From NCBI GenBank assembly GCA_021604825.1, contig BQJS01000178.1:1-9954 (forward strand): a DNA stretch of 9,954 nucleotides, given 5' to 3'. The stretch's first letter is position 1. Each line of letters starts with the position of its first letter. Below are positions 1 through 6,974 of the stretch, piece after piece. Position numbers and translations under genes: made by a program. Source of the DNA: Phycisphaerae bacterium (GTDB taxonomy: Bacteria > Planctomycetota > Phycisphaerae > UBA1845). The notes under the pieces were generated by a model, which saw nothing but the letters and a program-made list of their open reading frames with translations, made no database searches and was not told the DNA's origin.

Positions 1-273
1 GAATCATAAATCGATCGCGCATCGTCCGGCACGCTGCATGACTCACTTTGTAGGTGGGTTTTTCAACAGCCCCACTGTCCTGGCTTATTCGACTTATTGA
101 GACGACTTGGACACTGGGACCAAATATAAATCCGATACTACATTTAACCATGATTTTAGTAGATTGACATGTATCGCCATTTACATATACACTCACCCGT
201 TGCTATTTTTCTGGCAAGCTGCGCCAATTGCAGCAATGTCCATACAAATTCTGTGTGCTAGTGAGTCCTTGCC
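1..273. other. AT-rich leader with no gene
   Basis: I see no convincing coding region here. The stretch is more AT-rich than most of the window. It holds a small imperfect hairpin at about 53-76 (GTGGG at 54-58 against CCCAC at 71-75), whose loop reads TTTTTCAACAGC, and a promoter candidate at 164-191. The hairpin has no T run after it, so it does not look like a terminator. The stretch may be the downstream flank of a gene lying outside the window plus the leader of the ATPase gene that follows. Confidence 0.5.
164..191 (+). promoter_or_regulatory. Candidate sigma70-type promoter of the ATPase gene
   Basis: A perfect -35 hexamer TTGACA (164-169) is followed, after 16 bases, by TATACA (186-191), which matches four of six positions of the -10 consensus. 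The ATG of the next gene lies about 80 bases downstream. The surroundings are AT-rich, which helps, but AT-rich DNA also produces such matches by chance. Promoter rules in the suspected phylum are less well known. Confidence 0.35.
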
Positions 274-1785
274 ATGCGATTAAGAGATATCGACTTACCG
301 GTTGAGGCGGAAGATGCAATCGCAGTATTGCGAAAGGGAGCTTTTGTTGAACACGAGGCATACCGTGCGATGCTCAACATAGGGGGCATCTGTATTGTTG
401 GGCGGAAGGGGGATGGCAAATCGGCAACACGCATTGGACTGAAAGAATCAAACGGCATGGCCCGCGAGTTATGGCTTGAAATGTCTATGAAGTCATTTGA
501 CCCATCAAAACTCAATGACCTAATTAGAGATCAAGCCAGATCAAAACGGCCCCAGCAACTGCTTCTTCGTAGAATCTGGCGTTTCACAATTCTCTGCGGG
601 CTTGCCCGGGCGGCACGCAACCACCAAATCCTATTTAAGCGTGTAGAGACTCTAAGGACTCGTGTCCCTTCATTCCTTAAAAAGTACCGGCTGCAGGATG
701 ACACCTTTGACGTGGTTCCAGACCGCGTTCTGGAGAATGTTTTGTACGTCCGAGACTGGCCGACTGACCCCAATTCGTTGGCCCAATTTCCACTGGACGA
801 TGAAAGCCTACAACTTGAATCCAGTATCATCTCAGCACTCGGCCACGACAAAGGCCTGGGATCGGTGATTACAGTGGATGACTTAGATCCTTGTTTGGAA
901 ATGTTCGATGAAATGATAGTCCCTGCAGCCCAAGAATTGGTTGCGATGTCGCGGGACTTGGTCCGGCTCTATGGCGAGAAGTACAAGTTCAGAATCAAGT
1001 GTTTTGTTCCGCGGGACATGTTCTCCCAATTTGACGATCGCCATTTGGACAAAATGGCCAAGAATACAACAGAAATACAGTGGTCAGCGCAGGATTTGGA
1101 GAAGTTGCTTGCGAGGTATTTAGCGCCTTACATGGAGGGGCGGCTAAGGAGCGACCCGGATTTGTACGCACCAGAGGTTGTGGCAAAAGTATTAGGCACT
1201 CATGTGGTCGGTTACGTAAATCCGAAAGTTCGAGCCTTTGACATGGTTAAATTTCATTCAACTTACCGTCCACGTGACATTCTATATTTCACGCAACAAC
1301 TCATCAATCGACAGGTCGCCCAAGACAGCGATAGCGAAGAAATCAATGCGACTAAGTTCGTCTACTACCTTAGCGAGGCAACGCGAGAACGCAGTCAGAC
1401 TGCCATAACTGAATACAGCGGCAAGTATCCGATACTCCGCAAGCAGGTCGAATTGCTGCGCGGCTTAAGTGCTCGATTTAAAGGTTCAAGACTTCGTTCA
1501 ATCTGGCAGGGCCACAACCAGCAGGCTGGCCAATCGCTAGATGAAGGCGACTGGGAGTTCTTTCTTCAAGGCTTGTTTGATTCGGGAGTCTTGGGATTTT
1601 TTTCGCTTGTCCCTTCACAAGCGACTTTGAGAGAGGCTGCCGTCTTTTCTTTTGCGAATCCGACCGGGCGCCTTTCCAGCGACCTTGAGTTGGCCATACA
1701 CCCAATGTTCTGGCAATTTCTACAGACGATTCCAAAGAAGTTTGTAATTTATGGTGCCGGAGGTGGGTTCATTACGCCTCCTTGA
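274..1785 (+). CDS. P-loop ATPase resembling the Sll1717 family
   Basis: This 503-residue protein has a Walker A motif, GRKGDGKS (residues 43-50), and a Walker B-like stretch ending VDDLD (201-205) after a hydrophobic strand. A later strand, FVPRDMF (244-250), a tryptophan-containing segment IQW (268-270), and YRPRD (331-335) occur in the order expected of the uncharacterised Sll1717-type P-loop ATPases, which are STAND/KAP-like. There is no signal peptide or clear membrane helix, so it is probably cytoplasmic. Its partner and trigger are unknown. The remaining C-terminal part (from about 350) shows no motif I recognise. The ATG at 274 is the first start after an in-frame stop at 262, although no good Shine-Dalgarno precedes it. 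The gene stands alone, convergent with the minus-strand cluster, and sampled lines have about 42-52% GC against about 60% in truB. That suggests an accessory, possibly transferred, gene. Relatives are sometimes linked to anti-phage defence, but nothing in this window proves that role. Confidence 0.75.
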   Translation: MRLRDIDLPVEAEDAIAVLRKGAFVEHEAYRAMLNIGGICIVGRKGDGKSATRIGLKESNGMARELWLEMSMKSFDPSKLNDLIRDQARSKRPQQLLLRRIWRFTILCGLARAARNHQILFKRVETLRTRVPSFLKKYRLQDDTFDVVPDRVLENVLYVRDWPTDPNSLAQFPLDDESLQLESSIISALGHDKGLGSVITVDDLDPCLEMFDEMIVPAAQELVAMSRDLVRLYGEKYKFRIKCFVPRDMFSQFDDRHLDKMAKNTTEIQWSAQDLEKLLARYLAPYMEGRLRSDPDLYAPEVVAKVLGTHVVGYVNPKVRAFDMVKFHSTYRPRDILYFTQQLINRQVAQDSDSEEINATKFVYYLSEATRERSQTAITEYSGKYPILRKQVELLRGLSARFKGSRLRSIWQGHNQQAGQSLDEGDWEFFLQGLFDSGVLGFFSLVPSQATLREAAVFSFANPTGRLSSDLELAIHPMFWQFLQTIPKKFVIYGAGGGFITPP

Positions 1786-1845
1786 TTTGAATAGAACGCC
1801 CCAATTGTGCCCGGCACGGATACTGCTAGTGGTTTTGGAACGGGA

Positions 1846-2109
1846 CTACGCCATCAGGATGTACAGCACCCAAATGCCGACGCCTACGGCGTACATGCTT
1901 CCTACGATGGCGGCGCAGAGGACTACTGAGGCGGTGGGGACTTCTCTTAGGTCTTCGCACTTGATGGTTTTGTAGACGATGCTTATGCCGAGGCACAGCG
2001 GCACGAGCATGAGCATGTGTTGCCAGCCAGTCAGGACGCTGGGGGTGGTTAGCCATGCCAGGATTGGACCGCCCATGACCGTGCTTATCGTTGCGAGCAG
2101 ACCGATCAT
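1846..2109 (-). CDS. Small hydrophobic membrane protein, unknown function
   Basis: This 87-residue protein is almost entirely hydrophobic. About three transmembrane helices can be drawn: residues 1-20, 28-46 and 60-86, with a short charged loop (KCEDLRE) between the second and third. There is no recognised domain and no catalytic motif. Its ATG overlaps the stop of the preceding minus-strand gene in an ATGA arrangement (2106-2109), which indicates translational coupling and a shared transcript with the DUF6677-like gene. It may work with that protein in the inner membrane, but this is inferred only from the coupling. It ends 60 bases from the end of the convergent ATPase gene, and no clear terminator lies in that gap. 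Confidence 0.7.
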   Translation of the reverse strand: MIGLLATISTVMGGPILAWLTTPSVLTGWQHMLMLVPLCLGISIVYKTIKCEDLREVPTASVVLCAAIVGSMYAVGVGIWVLYILMA

Positions 2110-2567
2110 GGCGAGCCTTGCGTTTGAGTTGGTTGCGATTGCATCGGTGGGCCAATGCTGCGGCGGATGTAGTTGGGATCGGTCATCGCCAACACGTCAA
2201 GAATGATCAAGATGTTCAACATGCCGGCAACGCCCGTGAAAATGATGGCGACGTCTTCTTCTACAAAACCGGCCCGCACGTTCGGGTGACTTCTCTCGCG
2301 AAGCTGCCCCCAACCCAGCGCAGCAAGCGTGTGGCTGCCCGCGCAAATCTGACCGACGAACCAGGCCTTTCGGCGATTCGGTTGAACGGATGATTGAACG
2401 CCAGCCACCGCGACTCCACCCCAAAACGTCGCAGCCACCACGACCATCAGAATCATGCCGCGCTTCTTATCACCGAGATAGACATGCCCCAATCCGGGCA
2501 GCACCCACGCAAGTAGGCCGGCTGTCGCTATTCGCACAAAAGATGGTTCGTTTCGCTTTGCGGTCAT
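2106..2567 (-). CDS. TM2-like membrane protein resembling DUF6677
   Basis: This 153-residue protein opens with a short basic tail followed by a segment with the pattern of TM2/DUF6677 proteins: a hydrophobic helix, then PGLGHVYLGDKKRG (about residues 24-37), then a second helix (about 38-57). A further hydrophobic stretch lies near residues 105-127, followed by a proline/glutamine-rich cytoplasmic-looking tail. The PGxGHxYLGxxxRG signature is characteristic of small membrane proteins common in Planctomycetota, whose biochemical role is not known. It sits between an fmdB-like gene (27 bases upstream) and a small membrane protein whose start overlaps its stop, so the three are probably one operon. 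The ribosome binding site is weak. I am fairly sure of the gene and less sure of the exact family name. Confidence 0.75.
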   Translation of the reverse strand: MTAKRNEPSFVRIATAGLLAWVLPGLGHVYLGDKKRGMILMVVVAATFWGGVAVAGVQSSVQPNRRKAWFVGQICAGSHTLAALGWGQLRERSHPNVRAGFVEEDVAIIFTGVAGMLNILIILDVLAMTDPNYIRRSIGPPMQSQPTQTQGSP

Positions 2568-2594
2568 GGGGTTCTTTGTCTCGATACGATGAAC

Positions 2595-2843
2595 TTACGC
2601 GCCACCGGTACACGGGCCAAGATCGCCGCAACGCCCGCACGTGGGCATGCCGCCGCTGGATCGTGAGGGTTCACAAACGGCTGGCTGACTGGATTTGGAT
2701 TGACCGGTTGCGACCTTGCTGATCTGCCGCTGCGTCTTCTTTGCGCCGCAGATCGGGCATGGTGGCGATGCGTTTTTGGAACTGCGCACCAATTCCTCAA
2801 AATCGTGCTGGCACGATTGGCATTGGTATTCGTAAATGGGCAT
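2595..2843 (-). CDS. FmdB-like zinc ribbon protein
   Basis: This 82-residue protein begins MPIYEYQCQSCQHDFE, the typical start of the FmdB/CxxC-CxxC-SSSS regulatory-type zinc ribbon family. Two CxxC pairs (C8/C11 and C29/C32) would bind one zinc ion. The C-terminus carries a second cysteine cluster (C69, C72, C78 in TCGRCGDLGPC), a tail seen in some family members. The family is named for a protein thought to regulate formamidase/amidase genes, but most members have no proven function. The same frame stays open to 3290, but the start at 2841-2843 matches the family's N-terminus and has a GAGGA ribosome binding site (2851-2855 on the plus strand) seven bases upstream. It leads the minus-strand cluster with the DUF6677-like gene. 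Confidence 0.85.
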   Translation of the reverse strand: MPIYEYQCQSCQHDFEELVRSSKNASPPCPICGAKKTQRQISKVATGQSKSSQPAVCEPSRSSGGMPTCGRCGDLGPCTGGA

Positions 2844-2850
2844 CGGTGCG

Positions 2851-2855
2851 TCCTC
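2851..2855 (-). promoter_or_regulatory. Ribosome binding site that fixes the fmdB-like start
   Basis: Read on the minus strand this is GAGGA, seven bases before the ATG that opens the MPIYEYQ sequence. It supports the short start over the much longer open frame that continues upstream to 3290. Confidence 0.65.
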
Positions 2856-2874
2856 ACAATTAACAGGGTGGGTC

Positions 2875-2903
2875 AGTATATGAGCCCCCCACACGGTCCG
2901 CAA
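2875..2903 (-). promoter_or_regulatory. Candidate promoter of the minus-strand cluster
   Basis: On the minus strand, TATACT (plus positions 2875-2880, five of six consensus matches) lies 17 bases downstream of TTGCGG (2898-2903, three of six). The implied transcript would start some 25 bases before the fmdB-like ATG, leaving room for its ribosome binding site. The -35 box is weak, so this is tentative. Confidence 0.35.
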
Positions 2904-2972
2904 CAACGCATCGCGGCCCCGTTCGCCCCGCCGCGTTTCAAGCGTGGATCGCACCCAACTGGCCGACATGCG

Positions 2973-3000
2973 TTGACATTCGTACACCCTGTCGGATACT
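2973..3000 (+). promoter_or_regulatory. Candidate promoter of the lipoprotein-truB-GH3 cluster
   Basis: A perfect TTGACA (2973-2978) is followed after 16 bases by GATACT (2995-3000), four of six matches to the -10 consensus. It lies in the divergent region and points at the lipoprotein gene, whose ATG is about 50 bases further on. The layout is the same as the candidate before the ATPase gene (exact TTGACA, 16-base spacer). Confidence 0.4.
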
Positions 3001-3051
3001 GAATGTGACGGGTCACATGGAACTGACTTCGATTTCGAAAGGTAACCGATC

Positions 3052-3411
3052 ATGTCCAAACACATACGATGCGCGATGGCAATGTTCTGTTTGACGATGC
3101 TCTGCGGTTGCAGCATCGCCGGCAGTTGGAAAACCGTTCGGATCGATCCGGAAGACAAAGCCGATTCGTTCGCATTTTCGTCGGTCGATTTCGACACGGA
3201 CGGCAAGTATTCAGCCGTCGTCAAATACGGCGGGAAATCGCGCACGACTTCGGGCAAGTACGAATGGAACGGCTTCAATCTCAAAATCATGCCGCGCGAC
3301 GGCGATGCCAGAGACTATCGCGGTGAAATGTGGTGGGGCAAGACGCTCAAGCTGCACCACAAAGCCGACGGCGAGTCCATGACCGGTGTGCTCGAACGAA
3401 TGGCTGAATAG
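3052..3411 (+). CDS. Small predicted lipoprotein
   Basis: This 119-residue protein has a lipoprotein signal peptide: a basic N-terminus (K3, R6), a hydrophobic core, and a lipobox LCGC ending at C20. The mature part is about 100 residues, rich in alternating polar and hydrophobic residues with GKYS, GKSRT, SGKYEW and MTGVLERM-type stretches. This suggests a small beta-sheet or lipocalin-like fold, similar in feel to short secreted proteins that begin GxW. No catalytic residues stand out. The start has a GAAAGG ribosome binding site (3037-3042) nine bases upstream. The stop is nine bases before truB, so the two are probably cotranscribed. The role is unknown; anchoring at the membrane or periplasmic face is predicted from the lipobox. 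Confidence 0.75.
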   Translation: MSKHIRCAMAMFCLTMLCGCSIAGSWKTVRIDPEDKADSFAFSSVDFDTDGKYSAVVKYGGKSRTTSGKYEWNGFNLKIMPRDGDARDYRGEMWWGKTLKLHHKADGESMTGVLERMAE

Positions 3412-3420
3412 TCGAAGAGT

Positions 3421-4167
3421 ATGAAGCCAACCACCGTCATTGACGGATTCATCAATCTGAACAAACCGACTGGCATCACTTCGGCCAAGGCGCTCTACAA
3501 GGTGCGCTCGGCCAGTGGTATGCGCAAGAGCGGACACTCCGGCACACTCGACCCTGCCGCCAGCGGTGTGCTGGTCCTTTGCGTCGGCAAAGCCACCAAA
3601 ACGGTTGAATGCCTGATGAACCACCCCAAGGTGTATCGGGCTACCGCGCGCCTCGATGTCACCAGCGAAAGCCTCGACAGCGATTCGGCGCACATTCCAG
3701 TCGAAATCGGCGGCATTCCCAACGCATCGGACGTCGCCGCCGCCCTGGCGACATTTGAAGGCGTACAGGAACAAGTCCCACCGATCGTCAGTGCGTTAAA
3801 AATTGGAGGTGTGCCCGCGTACAAACTCGCCCGCCGGGGTGAGCAGCCAGCAATGAAGCCGCGAAAAGTCACAATCTACTGGACGCGGCTTCTCGCGTTC
3901 GATTGGCCCACTGTATCCTTTGAAATGGCGTGTGGACGCGGAACATATGTACGTTCTGTCATCCGCGACCTGGGAGAAAAACTGGAATGCGGTGGATGCC
4001 TCACTGGCCTGAGTCGCCTTCAGGTGGGTCCGTTTCACATCGACGACGCGTGGACCCTCGATCGATTGCAGACATCATCCGCCCATGACTATATACTGCC
4101 CCTGGCGCGTTGGGATGATGCGGTGCGGAAAGATCCGGCGCCAATCCCCCCGCGACCCGATGGTTAA
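3421..4167 (+). CDS. truB: tRNA pseudouridine-55 synthase TruB
   Basis: TruB converts uridine 55 of the tRNA T-loop to pseudouridine in the cytoplasm. The family signature is clear: FINLNKPTGITS (residues 10-21), then GHSGTLDPAASGVL (38-51) with the catalytic aspartate at D44, YRATARL near residue 77, the PPIVSALKIGG block followed by AYKLARRGE, and CGRGTYVRSVIRDLG in the C-terminal part of the catalytic domain. At 248 residues it is shorter than the Escherichia coli enzyme (314), consistent with a minimal version that lacks most of the C-terminal PUA extension. It begins nine bases after the lipoprotein stop, with only a GAAGAG almost touching the ATG, so translational coupling is likely. 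The GH3-family gene follows 23 bases later. The usual neighbours rbfA and rpsO are not here. Confidence 0.95.
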   Translation: MKPTTVIDGFINLNKPTGITSAKALYKVRSASGMRKSGHSGTLDPAASGVLVLCVGKATKTVECLMNHPKVYRATARLDVTSESLDSDSAHIPVEIGGIPNASDVAAALATFEGVQEQVPPIVSALKIGGVPAYKLARRGEQPAMKPRKVTIYWTRLLAFDWPTVSFEMACGRGTYVRSVIRDLGEKLECGGCLTGLSRLQVGPFHIDDAWTLDRLQTSSAHDYILPLARWDDAVRKDPAPIPPRPDG

Positions 4168-4190
4168 TTCCTCTGACACCCGAGATCGAG

Positions 4191-5951
4191 ATGAGCGGCG
4201 AGCTGGTCGCACAACCTGTCTACCGTTCACATGGCACTCGGCTTGCGCTGGCTGATCGTTTTCGGTTGGCGATCGCCAAGTCGCACGCCCGCCGCATGTT
4301 GTCGAGGATGCTCCGCGCCACCGAAAACATCCGCGAAAAACAAACCGAAACACTGCTCGAAAAAGTCCGTCGCAACGCTTCCAGTGAATATGGTCGTGCC
4401 CACGGATTCGACAGCATTCGCAGCGAAGCCGACTTCCGCAAACAGATTCCCGTCACTTCGTACGAAGATCTGCAACCATACATCGACAAGGTCAAAGCCG
4501 GCGATCTCGGCGCGATGTTCGGTCCCGGGCAAACCGTTCACATGTTTGCCAAGACCAGCGGCACCTGCGACAGCCCGAAATACATTCCCGTCACCGATCA
4601 CTTCCTCGCCGAGTATCGACGCGGCTGGAATGCATTTGGCGTCAAGGTGCTGATGGATCATCCGGGTTGCTTCCTGCGACCGATCGTTCAAGTCTCCAGC
4701 CGCATGGATGAGGAATATACGTCGGGTGGTTTTCCGTGCGGGGCTATTTCAGGATTGATGGCCGCCACGCAGAAACGATTGGTTCGACGATATTACGTGG
4801 TTCCATCGGAGATCGCCTACGTCGCCGACGCGATGGCCCGATACTACAGCGTGCTGCGATTTTCCGTCACGACGAACGCAGCATTCGTCGTCACCGCCAG
4901 CCCAGCCACCCAACTTCGGTTGGCCAAGGTCGGCGACGAAAACGCGCCATGCCTGATCCGCGATGTACACGATGGAACGATCGCAAAAGAATTCGAGATA
5001 CCGAGCGACGTGCGCCGAAAACTGGAGCGCCGGCTGACCCCAGATCCGAAAGCGGCTAGCCGACTAGAATCCATCTTGAATTCGACGGGTCGGTTGCTGC
5101 CGAAGCACTATTGGAATCTGGGGTTCCTCGCGAATTGGACCGGCGGAACGATGGGCCTTTACCTGCGCGACTTCCCAGAGTATTTCGGCGATGTGCCAGT
5201 GCGTGACATCGGTTTGCTCGCGAGCGAAGGGCGCATGTCGATTCCGATCGAAGACGGTTCGCCGTCTGGCATCTTGGATGTGGCTGACAACTACTTTGAG
5301 TTCATTCCGAAAGATGAGTACGGAACCAATCAACCGACGGTCCTCGGCGCCAGCGAATTGGAGGCCGGACAAGAGTACTTTATCTTGCTGACCACGTCGG
5401 CGGGATTTTATCGATACGACATCGGCGACTTGGTGCGCGTGACGGGATTCCACCGCGAGGCTCCGCTGATCGAATTTTTACACAAAGGTCAACACACGTG
5501 TTCCTTGACGGGTGAAAAGCTCAGCGAGAAGCAGGTCGTGATGGCGTTTGAAGACGTGGCTGATCGATTCGGATACGAAGGGCGGAATTTCGTGCTGGCT
5601 CCCAAATGGGAACCGCTGCCGCACTATCTGCTTCATCTGGAATCGGACCACGGATTGGTGCCCGCCCGCGCCAAGGTGTTGGCCGATGCGCTGGATGAAC
5701 GACTCTGTGCAATCAATATCGAGTACAAATCCAAGCGATCGTCTGGACGTCTTGGATCGGTACAGGTGAACTTACTGCCGCATCGCTGGCTTGCGGAATA
5801 CGATCGGGTGTTGTCGCGTCGCAACAGGCCCGCCAACGAGCAGTTCAAGCACCGCTTCTTGTTCAGCGAGCTTGATGCGGACGCCGAATTCCCGCGCAAT
5901 GATGCGGGTTCGATGCCGGCATCGATCACGAATCGGCGGCTCGCCACTTGA
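4191..5951 (+). CDS. GH3 auxin-responsive-promoter family acyl-adenylating enzyme
   Basis: This 586-residue protein belongs to the GH3 family, best known from plant acyl acid-amido synthetases that adenylate a carboxylic acid and join it to an amino acid. The three nucleotide-binding blocks of the superfamily are visible: AKTSGTCDSPKYIPVT (120-135, the phosphate-binding loop), ASEG (344-347), and FYRYDIGDLVRV (406-417) with the aspartate expected to hold the ribose. The sequence HKGQHTCSLTGEKLSE (431-446) marks the hinge to the small C-terminal domain. The N-terminal helical region (1-115) with YEDLQPYIDK is also typical. No signal peptide is seen, so it should be cytoplasmic. Bacterial members are scattered and mostly uncharacterised; the acid and amine used here cannot be read from the sequence. 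It lies directly after truB and probably shares its transcript. Confidence 0.9.
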   Translation: MSGELVAQPVYRSHGTRLALADRFRLAIAKSHARRMLSRMLRATENIREKQTETLLEKVRRNASSEYGRAHGFDSIRSEADFRKQIPVTSYEDLQPYIDKVKAGDLGAMFGPGQTVHMFAKTSGTCDSPKYIPVTDHFLAEYRRGWNAFGVKVLMDHPGCFLRPIVQVSSRMDEEYTSGGFPCGAISGLMAATQKRLVRRYYVVPSEIAYVADAMARYYSVLRFSVTTNAAFVVTASPATQLRLAKVGDENAPCLIRDVHDGTIAKEFEIPSDVRRKLERRLTPDPKAASRLESILNSTGRLLPKHYWNLGFLANWTGGTMGLYLRDFPEYFGDVPVRDIGLLASEGRMSIPIEDGSPSGILDVADNYFEFIPKDEYGTNQPTVLGASELEAGQEYFILLTTSAGFYRYDIGDLVRVTGFHREAPLIEFLHKGQHTCSLTGEKLSEKQVVMAFEDVADRFGYEGRNFVLAPKWEPLPHYLLHLESDHGLVPARAKVLADALDERLCAINIEYKSKRSSGRLGSVQVNLLPHRWLAEYDRVLSRRNRPANEQFKHRFLFSELDADAEFPRNDAGSMPASITNRRLAT

Positions 5952-5960
5952 AATATCCCG

Positions 5961-5977
5961 GAACGTTCTTAGAACGG
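5961..5977. repeat. Short inverted repeat upstream of mdh
   Basis: CGTTCT (5964-5969) and AGAACG (5971-5976) form a perfect inverted repeat around one base. GAACGTTC (5961-5968), itself a palindrome, overlaps it. It lies between the GH3-family stop and the mdh start, about 60 bases before the ATG, and has no T run after it. It could be an operator; it resembles GAAC/GTTC-type boxes of some LexA proteins, but spacing does not match a box I know. Confidence 0.3.
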
Positions 5978-6018
5978 ACCGGTACATCAACCATTTTCAA
6001 AGTCCTCTTATTGCCAGT

Positions 6019-6024
6019 AGGAGA
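6019..6024 (+). promoter_or_regulatory. Strong ribosome binding site of mdh
   Basis: AGGAGA lies eight bases before the ATG at 6033. It is one of the best Shine-Dalgarno matches in the window and fits a highly translated central-metabolism enzyme. Confidence 0.7.
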
Positions 6025-6032
6025 ATAGTGCC

Positions 6033-6974
6033 ATGAGGCGTCCCAAGATATCAGTCATCGGTGCCGGTAACGTCGGAGCCAGTTGTGCGTTTTGGATTGC
6101 AGTCAAGGAACTCGGCGATGTGGTTCTCATCGACATCCCGGAAGCCGCGGACAAGACGGCTGGCAAAGCCCTCGACCTCGCCCAATGCGGTCCGGTGCAT
6201 CGCTTCGATTGCAAGATCACCGGCGGAAGCGATTATGCGGCTGCTGCGGGCAGCGATGTGGTCATCATCACTGCTGGCATCCCTCGCAAGCCAGGTATGA
6301 GCCGTGACGACCTGGTTGCAACCAACGTCAAGATTGTAGGAAGCGTCAGCAAGAAGGTGGCTGAGGTCGCCCCCGATGCCGTACTGATCATCGTGTCCAA
6401 CCCGCTCGACGCGATGGTGTATACCGCGTGGAAGCAAAGCGGCTTCCCCACGCAGCGCGTCGTTGGACAGGCTGGCTGTCTTGACATCGCACGCTATCGC
6501 ACGTTCATCGCGATGGAGCTCGATTGCAGCGTCGAGGACATTACGGCGCTCTTGATGGGTGGACACGGCGACGACATGGTTCCGCTTCCGCGCTACACTT
6601 CGGTTGCGGGCATCCCGGTGACGCAGCTCATTCCCGAAGCGCGTTTGAACGAGATCATCGGCCGGGCGAAGGTCGGTGGCGGTGAACTCGTCAAGTTGAT
6701 GGGCACCAGCGCGTACTACGCTCCGGCAGCGGGGTCGGTGGATATGGCCGAAGCGATCGTACGCGACAAGCGCCGCATCTTTCCGTGCGCCGCGTATTGC
6801 GACAAGGAATTTGGTGTGGGCGGATACTTCGTCGGTGTGCCTTGCATGCTTGGTGCAAACGGCGTCGAGAAAGTCATCGAGGTCGATCTCGATTCCGATG
6901 AGCGCAAGCTGTTCGACTCCAGCGTGTCACACGTCAAGGAATTGGTCGAGTTGGCGGAAAAGAACATGGGCTAA
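6033..6974 (+). CDS. mdh: NAD-dependent malate dehydrogenase (LDH-like type)
   Basis: This enzyme oxidises malate to oxaloacetate with NAD in the tricarboxylic acid cycle. The 313-residue protein has the Rossmann glycine motif GAGNVG (10-15), and an acidic residue at the end of the second strand (D34 in VLIDIPE) that favours NAD over NADP. The substrate loop GIPRKPGMSRDDL (82-94) carries an arginine (R85) at the position that separates malate from lactate dehydrogenases, together with R91. N123 in VSNPLD, the D151/R154 pair in LDIARYR, and the catalytic histidine H178 in GGHGDDMVP complete the active site. Length and motifs fit the LDH-like malate dehydrogenases of many bacteria. The start is supported by a strong AGGAGA. 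No terminator is evident between it and the next gene. Confidence 0.95.
   Translation: MRRPKISVIGAGNVGASCAFWIAVKELGDVVLIDIPEAADKTAGKALDLAQCGPVHRFDCKITGGSDYAAAAGSDVVIITAGIPRKPGMSRDDLVATNVKIVGSVSKKVAEVAPDAVLIIVSNPLDAMVYTAWKQSGFPTQRVVGQAGCLDIARYRTFIAMELDCSVEDITALLMGGHGDDMVPLPRYTSVAGIPVTQLIPEARLNEIIGRAKVGGGELVKLMGTSAYYAPAAGSVDMAEAIVRDKRRIFPCAAYCDKEFGVGGYFVGVPCMLGANGVEKVIEVDLDSDERKLFDSSVSHVKELVELAEKNMG

Noticed and set aside
1786..1845. A bidirectional terminator between the convergent ATPase gene and the minus-strand cluster
   Set aside because: I found no stem longer than a few pairs and no T or A tract at a suitable place.
2844..3290. N-terminal extension of the fmdB-like frame, giving a 231-residue protein on the minus strand
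   Set aside because: The extension overlaps the lipoprotein gene and its promoter region, has no recognisable domain, and the family's true N-terminus MPIYEYQ with its own ribosome binding site starts at 2843.
3211..3774. A 187-residue minus-strand frame
   Set aside because: It lies antisense to the lipoprotein and truB genes, both of which have strong coding evidence.
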